DNA from: Agelas oroides
Lineage: Eukaryota; Porifera; Demospongiae; Agelasida; Agelasidae
Assembly (NCBI GenBank): GCA_949130485.1
Contig: OX422199.1
Coordinates: forward strand, 2,966,402-3,030,401
Reading direction: 5' to 3'
DNA length: 64,000 nt
The translations under genes were made by a program, and so were the position numbers. This document shows, piece after piece, positions 11,373-43,310 of the stretch. Below the pieces are notes generated by a model. The model had not been told where the DNA came from. It ran no database searches and worked only from the letters and a program-made list of their open reading frames with translations. The first letter of the stretch is position 1. Every line of letters begins with the position of its first letter.

Positions 11373-11536
11373 AGTGTTGTGAATCGCTTTTATTGACCAG
11401 GGTGAATTTGAAGCTATGAAGACGCTGAGTGGTCGTAGAGCTCCGCGCTGTGATAAGCATCAGTTTCGTGCTAAAATGACGGTGAGTACTTAAAAGCCGT
11501 TTGCGAGATATCGTTGTTGAACATAGTGGTCTTAAC

Positions 11537-11873
<337 letters not shown>

Positions 11874-12339
11874 TACGAAAAATGACACTTTTGCTACCGC
11901 GCACTTTTGCGTTTAGCTGTCTTCCGCGTGGCTTTTGGCCACTTATATGAGTCTTGCTGATCACAAAGGCACTCAAAGAGGAAGCCTGGGCGCTTAAATA
12001 AGCTTTTAGCGTGTTTGTGGTGAAGTTATGCGGCTTTTGCTTAATTAAGTATTGCATATATTGCGCGTCGGCGCCATCCCTACATAGAGAGTCTACCGAC
12101 TCTCTGATTAGATATACATGTACCATGTTTAAAACATGCAGCTTAAACTCGTGCTTGAAGTGGCCTTTACTACAGATGCTGAAAAATTCAAGCAAGTTGA
12201 AGCAACCAATCCAAATGAGAAATTATTGAAGTTGTGTACCTATTTGGATCATCAGGTGAACAGAGGGTATACACATACTTACGGTGGTTGCCCAACTATG
12301 TAACATTTTTATGTATCTATCGCTAACCAAGCAGTATTG

Positions 12340-12870
12340 ATACTGCCTTGTGAATGCTCTCGTGTCCAACCCCTGGATGGATGCTATACCCGCGTTCAAT
12401 TGAGTCGTCGTCGTCTTCGTCAACAGGAAGTTGGCCTAAAAACTTCGATATCTCAAGAATGGTCTACAGTATCACTATCAGACTGGCAGGCATGAAAGCT
12501 CTAGCTGTTACTAAACAACAGTGAACAAAATGTGTCGGTAGCCCAAGGGAAACAAATGCAGCAGTGAGATATCCGTAAAACACGAATTTCTCCAAAACGG
12601 TACGCACAACAGCTATCAAACTTACTGGTATGACAGTTCCACCTGTAAGCAACCAACGGCAAACAAATAGCAACTCCACCCTAAGACAAACACGCTCTTT
12701 GTTCCTACCAACCCAAGCATACAACAGGAGCCATTTATTACATGTAAGACTGGTGTGGTTCCCAGGATACATGGATTGGGAACGTACCCTTTGGGAAATA
12801 CGAAGGCAAATGCGGACGTTCGCGAAGCGAGGTCGTTTGCAATGTGTATAAACTCGGATCACTCGCATAG
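12340..12870. repeat. Dispersed repeat (ctatacccgcgttcaattgag type)
   Basis: The segment from about 12381 shares cgcgttcaattgag, gttggcctaaaaacttcgat and gactggcaggcatgaaagct with 36332-36470. The latter copy lies inside the hAT-type element at 36225-36643. A 134-codon minus-strand ORF runs across it but looks incidental. Confidence 0.5.
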
Positions 12871-12889
12871 AGTGTCACAATCTGGAGTC

Positions 12890-14400
12890 TACTAAGCTAG
12901 ATAGTTAAAAGTCTTTGGCAGGTGAGTTTAATTTTTTAATACATGTGCATGAAACATTGTGTCACTGTTTATAACAGGCTTGTAGACCACCCCTATACGC
13001 CGTGAGTTGATTGATTTAAAAACCGTGGAATTTTCGCAATCAAACTGACCGGCTCACGAAATTTTTTTCCCGCTAAAATTTCTTCCTCCGAAAATTTCTT
13101 GTTGATAAGTTCAGGAAGCTGAGCACATTTTCGTCGAGCCGCGTATCGAGTAACTCAACAGAAAATTGACCCACTTTGTCGTAGCAAACTGTGGAAATTC
13201 TTCGCGACCTACGATCAACTCACCTTTCGCAACCGCAACTACGAATGGATCCTCGTAGTTAGCTCGCTTCCTTTGGCATGGCAGTTCTTCTCCGACAGCG
13301 ACCTACACGCTTTAATAAGCGGGTAGCCACTCGCTTTAAGCACTCAGAGTTCCCTGGCAGCTCCGTGCGTGAAATTGTAGGTTGTGTGGTCAGAGATCGT
13401 GACCTTGTGACTTGTCGCGAAATTAAAAACCGCAAATTTTTTTCCTGGCGTGATTGTTAGTGATTCGCGAAAATTTATGCTCGCGAAAATTTCCCACTGT
13501 ATGGTACTTTACTACTCTGATTGGTATGTTATCCTAGGGAATGTATTTTTTTGTATTGGAGTTGTATGCATCACTGGTTTAATGAACAAGAGGAAAGGGG
13601 ATGTGCTTATTATAATATGCACATGGCTGTTAACTAGTAATGTGCCTTCGCTCAATTATCAGTGCATAGATAGTAGTACTCTACTATCTGTGATGATAGT
13701 GAACCAACCATACTTGCCCAATGATGAAGCAAGATATCAGTACTGCTCGTGAGACCTTTGTGTCACCTATCTTGTATTGAAGTTGATATGCTGGTTATAT
13801 GAACGGAGAGTGTGACACTGCTAATAGGTGGATAACAGTTGTGGCCCCTCAGTTATCAAGTTTGTGAGGATTGGAAAATCATGTACACCAACACTGGAAA
13901 TAATACTACTGGCTCATGTGACTATACCATTGGTGGTATCCCCTTTAAATGAAATAGACCATCCATTGATACTATCTCTTCCTTAGTATACAGAGTCATG
14001 ATGCACTGTCAGAATGGGGAATTACACAATATGAGTTATGTACACTTGACACCCTCCATCTTTTAAATGTAATAGTAGAGCTTGGTCCTCTGTATTTGTG
14101 TGGGTGTAATCATCCCATTAAGTTGGCTGATTTCTCACTAAGCTCTTCTTTACATGCACACTTATGCTTGAATATGCATAAGAGCTCTGAAACAGTAGCC
14201 CAAGCCGACACACTGTCAACAAACCACATTCTCCCGAAAGAATGCAGGCCTCGATATTATGCCCACTGTGCAGGCCTTCTTTAGGCCAATCCCATGTGCA
14301 ATGGATGAATGTTCATAACTTCATACACATCATTGGGTACATTTGTACATGTACTTGTCACCCAAATTGAAGGTTAGCAAGGTGAGTAGAACTCAGTCCT
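12890..14400. repeat. Segmental duplicate of 60010-61270
   Basis: Shared blocks include tgtcactgtttataacaggct, ttgtattggagttgtatgca, aagaggaaaggggatgtgct and atgaaatagaccatccattg, all in the same order. This copy carries GCGAAAATTT-type sequence at 12990-13505 that is mostly absent at 60.15-60.2 kb. Near 12915 a conserved caggtgagt resembles a splice donor. No ORF is conserved between the copies, so non-coding exon or promoter content is possible but unproven. Confidence 0.65.
12990..13505. repeat. GCGAAAATTT-rich repeat
   Basis: Many ttttcgc/gcgaaaa words. Relatives lie at 18905-19160 and at the window start. A shared inner block, ttcctttggcatggcagttc, is seen at about 13266 and, slightly changed, at about 19120. 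The right end reads cgcgaaaatttatgctcgcg and then a ccactgtatgg boundary. Confidence 0.5.
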
Positions 14401-15165
14401 CTGTTTTTGTGTGGGTGTTTGTGTGGGTACCATCACCCTATTAAGTTGGCTGGTTTCTCACTAAACTCTTCATCACACTGGCTTTTCCTCGAATTGTGTA
14501 TATACCTATATAGCTGAACTCTGCAAACCATGAAGGCTGTGCCAAGTATACATGTAGCAATAGCTTGTTTTTCCTGTTTTTTTTTTCCTGGAATTGTGTA
14601 CAGACATCTCCAAAATATGAAGACAGTACATGTACACCTGTTTGTTCCTGTAAGAACTTCAATTCCAGGAATTCATCATTCATCTAATTCTATGTAAGGC
14701 CAAGTAAATTAAGACTTTGCCTTACATAGAATTAGATTCATGATGAATTCCTGGAATGGAATTTCTTAAACAAGATTGGATGATAGAATAATGATACATG
14801 AATTGTACTTTAGGTTCAAAGTTGTGGTTGCTATAGGCAATAGACTCTTTGGCCAGTAGTTATATCAATTCCCAAGGCCCAAAATTTCACATCGATTCAA
14901 AATTAAATTGCTGTAGTTTTCTTCTGAATACATCTTTCCAACAGGAATACTGGTTACTTAAGTATCGATACGTTATTATGAGGGTTGTTGATGAAGAATA
15001 CACTATGCATGAATACAAACATCTTGATCTGTTTTTGTTGGTAACTAGCTTGCATTTCCGTGAAAAAGGCAGGCCTATAGTTTGATGCTGTACAAAGTCA
15101 CTTTCTGTGCAACATGTGTTTCGGCCAATACCAGGTTATGGATGTCCCAAGGTGACTGGAGTTAA
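14401..15165. other. No supported gene; small inverted repeat at 14655-14760
   Basis: Around 14655-14760, ttccaggaattcatcat and the later atgatgaattcctggaa pair as an inverted repeat that also includes atctaattctatgtaaggc and gccttacatagaattagat. No gene is visible. Confidence 0.45.
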
Positions 15166-16176
15166 GGTGACAGAGAACCCTGTGTTTTCAAGGTCAACAA
15201 ACCTGGAATCCAAGCTGATAGAATTCTTTGTCTTTGTAAACTTTTAGCGCACAGTCCGTTTTGGGAGTCTTCATCCGTTCACTGTCCGTAAAATTGGGGA
15301 TTTTCCCCATTTCCTGTCGGCATTGACATCCAATAATCAGTTTATAATTAAGTTAGTTAAGATGTGGCCTGGCGGAACCCCTCATGTGGTGGTCGGAACT
15401 TTGAAGATAAGCTTAGATCGACTTAAAAAAAAAAAAAAAAAAAAAAAAAAGGAGTTTAGTAGAGTGCTGTAGTGTCAGTAGCTGTGAGTAGTGTGAAGTG
15501 CCTGCTTGTGAAAGCAAGCTTGTGTCTTGAAGCAGCAGAAAGGCCACAGTGGCCAAGACTGTACTCATTGGGCAGGCCCAGGTCTTGCGATCGTATGCCA
15601 AGCCTAGTAGGTGATCGTGGCCCGGTGCTTCGAGTGCTGGGCTGGGCTTTAACTAGAATGCGCAATATATTGTTGGTACTACGTTGGCGTTGACTAGAAA
15701 GCTGCAGAGGAGCTGTGTGGGGAACAGAACCGTGAGTTGTTTAGCGACATAAGGGGGAGAGGTGGGGCTAGTAATGCTTGCTTGCACTCGTGAATGAGCC
15801 CCTCCCGTAGACAAGCTGTGAATTTTTTGAAATGTGCATTCATTTTGGTGCAGTCAAAGTTGTCCATTCCAGGAGTAGTGACAAACATGAGTCTAGCCTG
15901 ACTTTGAGAGTAGCTCTGAACAAAAGCTGGCACAGATTGATTTGAGATACATTGGTGGTTAGGACGCTACCTACAGTGAGTGTGTAGATGCGTCCATCGA
16001 GTGGCAATTTTGGGTTCATGAATATATTAATGAGCCGCTAAAACCCTTTTTAAAATTAGGCAAAGCAAGATTGCCCTAAAGCAAACCCTAACCCTGAAAC
16101 TAGGAGTAACCCTGGTCCTGACTGTAACCCAAGTTTATGTTTTCGTTAACCTCCGCCGAAAGACTTCACCGCCACC
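15166..16176. mobile_element. TTAA-flanked 1011-bp element, copy 1
   Basis: TTAA at 15162-15165 and 16177-16180 flank an element with ends GGTGACAGAGAA and TTCACCGCCACC. It holds an internal run of about 26 A (15424-15450) and a CCCTAA-like patch near 16082. A second copy of exactly the same span length (1011 bp) lies at 20489-21499. TTAA duplications are known for piggyBac and Kolobok superfamilies. No transposase is encoded. Confidence 0.8.
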
Positions 16177-16180
16177 TTAA

Positions 16181-18904
16181 TTATGTCCAGTTACTGCTTT
16201 GACTGTTCAGTGAGTAGGAGACATCCAGGCTAAGTATACTCAAGAGCTTATGTATACTGTGAACTCAGTTCTAGCATCATGTAGACTTAGTTTTACAAAA
16301 ACGTACAAGTGTTGGTTTGTTAACTGTTAGCTGCAGGGAATTTCTCTGGTCAATCATGTCATGCTTGATTTAATATGCTATATGCGACAGTCCCTGATAC
16401 AAATCTAATACTATTCCATAGCATCCTAGAGTTTGATTGCCTGTAATGCTGAGCTTAAATTAGGGCCATACATTCTTTGTGGATGCATAATTATGCATGA
16501 CATGATTGACCAGAGAAATTTCCCCCACAGCTAACAGTTAACAAACCAACACTTGTACGTTTTAGTAAAACTAAGGCAACATACAGTGTGAACATTGCAT
16601 ACTCCATCTGTTAATATGTGAATATTTAATAGTGTTTCGCAGTTTGCCACCACACAAAATTGTACTGACATTTTCAGCACCCAATGTATGCACATTTTTT
16701 CGTAAAGTCGTCATGGATGTACTGTATTGTGACTAATTCATTTTCAGAGTCCTTACATATCGTTTAGTTAGTTTTGTTTGTTAGCCTGTGTTCTGTGTCA
16801 AGGCTTTGAGTCAAGACAAAGAACAAGTCTCTCAAAACTTTTAAGGACAAGCCAGGCATCATTATACAATAGCTACGTAGAAGGAACACTGCACTGTTGT
16901 ATGAACTCAACTTTTGTTTCACGTTCGTATAAAACCTGGTACATGCATGCAAAGTAAGCAGAAATGTGTTGGGGTGTATCTTTGCCAGCTTTTTAAAAAG
17001 CCTCTGGTACACAGTATGCATCTCTACTTCATAGTGTACAAGAACATGCTCGATACACCAACAAATGGTACTAGGTAACTCGAAAACAGCAACAACTGAA
17101 ACTTCATGAATGAAGGTCGAGGTTTATCAAACAACTCTACCCACTCGCGCATGCGCAGTTTGCCAGCTCAAACTCTGTACACCCACTCATTAGCGAGCTT
17201 TCAATGGTCAGGGCTCTCCAACCAACAAGCACTCTGCCTGACTAAAAACTGCCAACAGACCTGGAAATGGTGCCCCTACAAGGGGAGAGGAGTGGTTTCT
17301 GCGCCCATTTGTACTAACAAGGTGAGAAATGGTCCAGCCACTACCGACCAAGGTTGTTCTACCCCCCCCTCCCAATCACACCATTTTTGTAGCGCAAAAC
17401 CTATCTTCAAAACGGATTGCGCCAACTGATAACATGCGGCTGAAGCCAAAAGGCATCATTGGTAGTTAAAGGGTTAAAACACATATACATCTACATTGTA
17501 TGACTTGTACCAGACAGTTTGTAAGTTGTCTTGCATCACCTATAGTTTGGTAATATAATTTTGCATTACTGTATTTCGTGTACACATGAAAATATCTGAA
17601 GAGTCACCAGACCTTTTGCGGTACTGAAAGTGATCCACATTCACATTACCTGCATCTCATACCCAGGCTTTCCGACAATCTAGCTTTTGATTGCTCACAG
17701 GATGCAAAAGAGGGGTTAGCTATCACAAACTGGATGGTGGGAAGGCCTAGGAATGAGGCTAGCTGCATTTGGCTTGTAAAACTACTAGATAAGCTAGTTG
17801 TCAAAAGCAAGAGTCCTAGTCTCACAAGCTAGACCCACTTTCTCAAGAGGAAAAAGGTTGGATAAATTGTGCATACAAGTTGTGTCCCATCATATCGTAC
17901 AGTGCAACATTGTAGCAATGAGTGCAAATAACAGTCTTGATAATGGCGACAGTCAGGACATATTTGCATCGTCGAACCAACTGCATTCCTGTGGAACATA
18001 GCTACAGTTCATCACGCATATCATGATTTAGTTATAGTACTGCATACATAGCAGTTGTAATACAAATTTAGCTGTATGGGAGCGAGACTAAGTAAATGCT
18101 AACATTACCTACCTTGTAAAGACCTCTACTGTATCTGGCATGTGCCTGGCACTTCAAAGTTGCATACTCCAAATAAAGCCATCTCCCAGTTCACTTCAAG
18201 GTTCAAAGGTTCAACTCCACCCATTGGCACATGCGCAGTTTGCAAGTTTGAAAGTCGTGCAGAGATCGACTAAGTCCAAAAAAAAGGTGCGTCAGATAAA
18301 AATTCGCATCCGGGGCTGCCACTTACGAATATCTGATGTACTTATGAGCCCCACCCTTAGTGGAGGCTCAGCGATACAGCACTTTGAACATGTGTTTAAA
18401 ATATGTGACGGAATTTCTATCTGGGACTGCCACATGTATAGATCGTATATATCTTGTTAGGAAGCACACATGGGCAGTGCAACACTGTATGCTCCCCACA
18501 CTGGAGAGATATCATGCAATACTTCTTTGCCAGCATTCATGAATGGTGCAACCTGGCCATATTCATTGCTAGTACAGAAGGAAGTAGTTATGCATCACTT
18601 GGTTTTCAAGTGAAAGTAGTTGGCCAACTTTTCCAAACAATATTTTTTGTGGTTATTAGGGGCTAACCTGTCACAAGTGAGGTCAAAGGTGAAAATATCA
18701 GATAGTCCTTAACAATAAGGCACTAACACATTCATTGGTATGTGATCAGCAAGGAATGAAACTACACTGACACTGGATTCAGCAAAGATTTGAAACACAT
18801 CTTCACCAAAATGTGTATGAGAGAGACCTCAAGAAGTTATGGCTTTTTTCTACCTTATGAAATCATATCCTCCTTGGTATGAAAGGGGAAGGCTTAGTTT
18901 GTTA
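16181..18904. other. No supported gene
   Basis: Only short ORFs. A diverged inverted pair, gggaatttctctggtcaatcat (16335-16356) against the segment ending at about 16525, shows a foldback of about 280 bp (16297-16572) that includes ttgttaactgttagctg and its complement. Part of 18290-18430 resembles 62020-62170. Confidence 0.4.
16297..16572. repeat. Foldback repeat with about 70-bp arms
   Basis: The left arm, containing acaagtgttggtttgttaac and the following gttagctg and ctctggtcaatcatgtcatg words, is matched by the reverse complement at about 16500-16570 (catgattgaccagagaaatt to gttaacaaaccaacacttgt). It is a palindromic element without a clear target duplication. Confidence 0.6.
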
Positions 18905-19160
18905 AGTGGTTGCTAGTGGTTTTTGATAGCGTATAGCGGGAAATTTTCGTGATTTTCGCGATCAAACACCCCTTCGGAAAAAATTTCTTCCCTCGGAAAT
19001 TTCACGTTGAGATGAGTTGAGGAAGCTGAGTAGCCTCGTACCCAGGCTCCTCCCCGTTGTTCTACATGGGGAGGAGCCTGGGTACGAGGCTAGAAGCTGA
19101 GCACTCTTTGGAGTTAGCTTGCTCCCTTTGGCATGGTAGTTCTTCTCATGACCGACTTCG
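18905..19160. repeat. GCGAAAATTT-type repeat carrying a nested 62-bp insertion
   Basis: This matches 13010-13300, including ggaattttcg-like words, aggaagctgagcac and ctttggcatggtagttcttct. The match is interrupted exactly at 19031-19092 by the TAGCC palindrome. Confidence 0.6.
19031..19092. mobile_element. 62-bp TAGCC-family palindrome with 9-bp target duplication
   Basis: The element begins TAGCCTCGTACCCAGGCTCC and ends with the complement. Flanks GAAGCTGAG at 19022-19030 and 19093-19101 are identical. The related repeat at about 13117 has the single, empty GAAGCTGAG site, which directly supports insertion. Confidence 0.9.
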
Positions 19161-19549
19161 GTAAGTGTGGTAGCCTCTTACTATCGTTTGAAGTATCAGT
19201 TCCATGGCAGGGTTGCAGTGGCATAGCCAGGACACAGCCGATGCCAGGGCACAGTATGGGCACACTAAGTTTGGGAGAATTTCTGTGGAAAATGAAGAAG
19301 CAAGTAGGGGGGAAATTTTTTTGAGCTTCCCTGGTTGGTTCTAAGGCTATTTTAAGCCATACTGTCGCCTTGAATCAAGAGCACTTCCCACTATGCCTTT
19401 GGTATAGATTTGTGTGCGGTGTAAAGTCACTTCATTACTTACGGCAAACTCGCATGCAGTGCGATCAGGAGTGCGTACAAGACCTTGTTATACTGAGGAT
19501 ACGAATAGCTATACTGTGCTGCTAGATTTGAAGACCCTTTATTTATTTT

Positions 19550-19687
19550 AGTCACAGTGCCTCAAACATGTCCAGCTCAGTATAGTCACTTTCACAAAGT
19601 TTTGTTTATACTCGTGCAACTGACTTCAATGCTTGCTGCACTTGTCCACACACACGCACACACACACACATGCACACACACACACAT

Positions 19688-19761
<74 letters not shown>

Positions 19762-19767
19762 GCAGAC
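19550..19767 (+). promoter_or_regulatory. Candidate 5' region of gene B, conserved upstream of gene C
   Basis: The stretch cacagtgcctcaaacatgtc through tgacttcaatgcttgctgcac is closely matched at 51188-51275. The two copies then share a (CA)n run ending cgtcagcagacATG. This could be promoter plus 5' UTR, or an intron end with a CAG acceptor before the coding exon. No TATA or initiator can be assigned with confidence. Confidence 0.35.
19648..19757. repeat. (CA)n microsatellite upstream of gene B start codon
   Basis: About 110 bp of CA repeat with a few CATG and CACG interruptions, ending 11 nt before the ATG. A matching run precedes the gene C start. Confidence 0.95.
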
Positions 19768-39279
<19,512 letters not shown>

Positions 39280-40600
39280 CCCTTTCTTCGTCAATTTGCT
39301 CTTAACCACCTGATTATGCATGGGAACTGCAGGGCAACAGACAATGTAGTAGATATAGGACATAAAGAGGTTACAAATCAAGCTTGAAATTTCAGCATGC
39401 ATGACTTCTTTGATATCATTTTACTACATGTATTTTCAGAAGCATTCTGTTTGTTTTCCTACCCATTACATTACTCTATTTTACATATAGCCCATTATGC
39501 TTTCATCATTGTGCTCTAAAAGTCACTTCTTACTTAGCTGTCATGTTTGATCAACATGCTGTAAATAATAATGTAGCTATGTCCCTATTTTTCATGTATT
39601 AATGATTCATAATTTACAGCATGTATTATACATTACAATGTAGTTATGTCTGTATTGTGTTATTATTTCTCCTCTTTCTTCTTGTTTCTGTGGGTATTAT
39701 ACTGACAGGAAGTTGTAGATTCTGTTTCATTTACCATAGGAAGTTGTAAAATGATGTTTCCTCTTGTTTACAGTGTAAACAACCTTGTGTGTTTACAATA
39801 ACAATAAGGACCAATCAGGTTGGAGGATATAACACATAATGCATGTTAGTCTGCATGGGATTTATGGTTTACAATAACCACACTTGTCCTTGGGCTCTGC
39901 CCTAGCTCGGAGTCAGGTGGTTATTGACTATAAATCCTGGGCTAGCTACCATGCATTATCTAATGTAATTATGCCAGCATAAGTCATTTTGCTCAACTCA
40001 GTGTACCTATTATGTTCAAACTTAACAGTACACAGTGGATGTACACAACTAGAGGTCAAAAGTCAGTGAGAAGTGGTTTTCTCTTCCTGCCTAATAAATA
40101 TCTGGTAACATGTCCTTAAATGTCATACCTAGAGACTGTGACTAAAAAGGTATGGGTAAGCCTGGAAATGTCACAGGCAGTTCAGCTACTATTATATCAA
40201 TCTCCTGTAATTATTTATCCATTAGTCTAGTTGCCTTTTAGAAGATCAGCACAGTTTGTTCTAGCTTATATCTAACATGGCTGTTTGGAAGGGTAATATT
40301 TGGAACTCAACAGTAAACCAAAAAGAACATTATTCTCTCGCCCCCATCTTCCACACTGCGGCAGTATAAAGCTGGGGTGTGAGAGTCTGGAAACTACAAA
40401 GTGTACGGATAATGTGTGTGTAAACTAATGTGTTATCATGCAACCACAGTAGGATGAGGTTGTTGAGCTGAATAGACTATCTAGGCTTAAAGTTAGAAAG
40501 GACAAGAACTCAAGGTCAGTGGCAGACTCAAAGGAGGGATGTGGTGCACCTACATGACCAAATAAGGAGTGACCATCTGTCCACATACACAATCATAAAC
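39280..40600. repeat. Gene B 3' flank, tandemly duplicated at 41860-43260
   Basis: 39280-39960 matches the gene A 3' flank. 39490-40560 matches 41880-43250, including cacactgcggcagtataaag, ttgttgagctgaatagac and gaccaaataaggagtgacca. No ORF is supported. Confidence 0.7.
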
Positions 40601-41212
40601 TCTGTCACATGATAACTTCAATCAAGCCTTGAAGACACTTTGCAATACAAAATTATTCAGTAAGTAATTACCTCTTGCAGGGTACTGATACCATATTTAT
40701 ATTGTACATATATATTATACAAGATACAATGTATGGCACCAAAAAAGTTAATTCTCATATCACTATAGAGTACAATACCTTTGCAGTAGGGAAGAAGCCA
40801 AACAAGGGAGGTTCACTCCATGCATATTGGGTACCTGAAATCTTTAAAGACCAATCTGCATGTGACATGCAAGCACAACCACAGCCAAATTATCATGACA
40901 ATTCACCTCAAGCAGGCCAGAAAATTCTGAGGACACCAATCACATGTATGTTAGTCAGCATGCTTGTTGCATGTATAACCATATGGCTTAATGCAGTACA
41001 CACGGCAAATGCCATGTGACACTACAACCATGTCTGCATGCATGGAATGATGCTTTCACATTGGTTTGGAACCGTGGTATAAAAGGTCAAAGTTCATTAG
41101 TGGATTTTCTTGGCTATAAAACAGCCTGGGTACAAGACTATGGCTATGAGCCAGGGAAGGTCGTTTGAGTACTACATTTTTTGCTACATCACAGTGTTTT
41201 GTTTTTGAGTGA

Positions 41213-41288
41213 CTCCTACATTCCGTTCAAGTTGACTGCATAAAGGGAATTCCCTTTATGCAGTCAACTTTGAAAGGAATGTAGGAGT
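41213..41288. mobile_element. Near-perfect palindromic element with 7-8-bp direct flanks
   Basis: cctacattccgttcaagttg pairs with the complement ending at about 41287, meeting at a central gggaattccc. The flanks agtgact occur on both sides (41206-41212 and about 41289-41295). Related single arms occur near 5535 and 44225. Confidence 0.7.
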
Positions 41289-41469
41289 GACTATCTCTAC
41301 TACAGTAGGAAACCACAGGGGAAATCCTTTGGGGAAAATCACTTATGTATGACATTGCATGCAATAAGTTTTTCCTTGAAGGATCAATACTTATTTACGA
41401 GACACCAAGAATGTTGACAGTCAGTTCCCCAGGCATGCCGGGCACTGAAACTGCTGTCGGGGCTGTGTA

Positions 41470-41830
41470 AGGATTAGGGATTGGCAAAATATGCTTTTGT
41501 TTTTACCCATTATTCTATTCTATTATTCCTCCAAATATTACCTATTATTCTCACTAACCTTACCCATTACTCTAAATAAAAATCCCAATTTTTTAGATAA
41601 TCTTTACAAAACTTAATGATAATTGTACTGCAACATTACTGACAAAGAAACATAATCTTCAAGAGAACGCCAGTTTACATGCTTCAGCCCATGAAGGCCC
41701 ACACTTGCAATGAATACTATTACATGCAGGAAGTATTATACTGTTTCAAGGAAGTGTTCAGCTCATAATTACATAATTCCCACCTAGGATTCTACAACAG
41801 AATCTACATACCTAAAATTATGCTAGCATA
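41470..41830. repeat. Dispersed repeat shared with 57965-58380
   Basis: Shared words include acccattattctattctatt, aacattactgacaaagaaac and aggaagtattatactgtttc. The two copies are in the same orientation and keep their order, with small indels. Confidence 0.75.
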
Positions 41831-41859
41831 TTTTGTCAATGCCTAGTAAGGATCAATAT

Positions 41860-43310
41860 GTAAATCCATTATACTTTCACCAGTATACTCAACAAGTCAC
41901 TACTTATTATGCTCCTAACTTGTCATGTTTGATCAAACTGTTGTGTAATGATGCTGTCAATGGGAAAACTATTATACTGTAGATACTCAGTCTATAATTA
42001 TAATATAGTCATCCAAGGAAGAGTTTTGTTTGCATGCCTGAGGATTAAAGCATAAAACAGAGGACAATTTGACACAATTGGTTCATAATTTACAGCATGT
42101 ATTACAATGTAGTTATGTCCTTATTTTATATTCTCCTCTTCCTTCTTGTTTCTGTGGGTATTATACTTACAGGAAGTTGTAGATTCTGTTTCATTTACCA
42201 TAGGAAGTTGTAAAATGATGTTTACAGTGTAAACTACCTTGTGTCTTACGAATAACAACAAGGACCAATCAGGTTGGAGGATATAACACATAATGCATGT
42301 TAGTCTGCATGGGATTTATGGTTTACAATAACCACCCTTAATTGTTCTCGGGCTCCATCTTAGCTCAGAGTCAGGTGGTTATTGACTATAAATTATCTAT
42401 TATATGCCAGCATAAGTCCTTTTGCTCAACTCGGTGAACCTGTTATGAAATTATGCCAACTTAAATGAAGTACACAGTGGATGTACACAACTAGAGGTCA
42501 AAGGTCAGTGAGAAGTGCTTTTCACTTCCTGTCTCTTCATAAATATCTAGAGACCAGTTATATCTTGTGGCAGGGTAAGCCTGGAAATATCACAGACAGT
42601 TTAGCAACTGACCCTTGGATCCTCCTGTATTGAAGTGGAAGATCAAGTGGGAAGCATTCCCTCATTTGTTGTGCACTCTGTTTTTGGACCTTTCACATTA
42701 TATCGGAGAAACTAGATAGTCAGGTAACATACTTATTCTTGCAAGGAATTGAAAAGAGGAAAGAGAACATGAATTTGTAGTCATGCAAACGTTCTAGCAT
42801 TCTACAGTTCTCCAGTAATTTATCCATTATTCTAGTTGCCATTTTCATCCTTTTGGCATAACAACTTTCAGTGAGTTTTGCACATAATCTTGTATTGCAT
42901 GATAAGTAAGATCAGCACAGTTTGTTTATATCTAACATGGCTGTTTGGAAGGGTAGGTGTAATATTTGGAACTCAACAGTAAACCAATAAGAACATTATT
43001 CTCTCACTCCCATCTTCCACACTGCGGCAGTATAAAGCTGGGGTGTGAGAGTCTGGACACTACAAAGTGTACGGATAATGTGTGTATGTGTAAACTAATG
43101 TGTTATCATGCAACCACAGTAGGATGAGGTTGTTGTTGAGCTGAATAGACTGTCTAGGCTTAAAGATACAAAGGACAAGAACTAAAGGTCAGTGGCAGAC
43201 TCAAAGGAGGATGTGGTGCACCCACATGACCAAATAAGGAGTGACCATCTCATATGTCTGCCAGTACATGACCAAATAAGGAGTGACCATCTCATATGTC
43301 CACCAGTAGA
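41860..43310. repeat. Tandem copy of the gene B 3' flank
   Basis: It follows 39490-40600 in order, with an additional insertion near 42590-42900. A direct repeat, catgaccaaataaggagtga, occurs at about 43225 and 43266. Confidence 0.7.

Noticed and set aside
12464..12868. 134-codon minus ORF with hydrophobic stretches
   Set aside because: It overlaps a dispersed repeat whose other copy at 36332-36470 does not keep the frame. It could be a remnant but I cannot support a gene.
16080..16110. Telomere-like ccctaaccctgaa
   Set aside because: A short patch inside a TTAA-flanked element, repeated at 21400-21425 in the second copy; part of the element, not a telomere.
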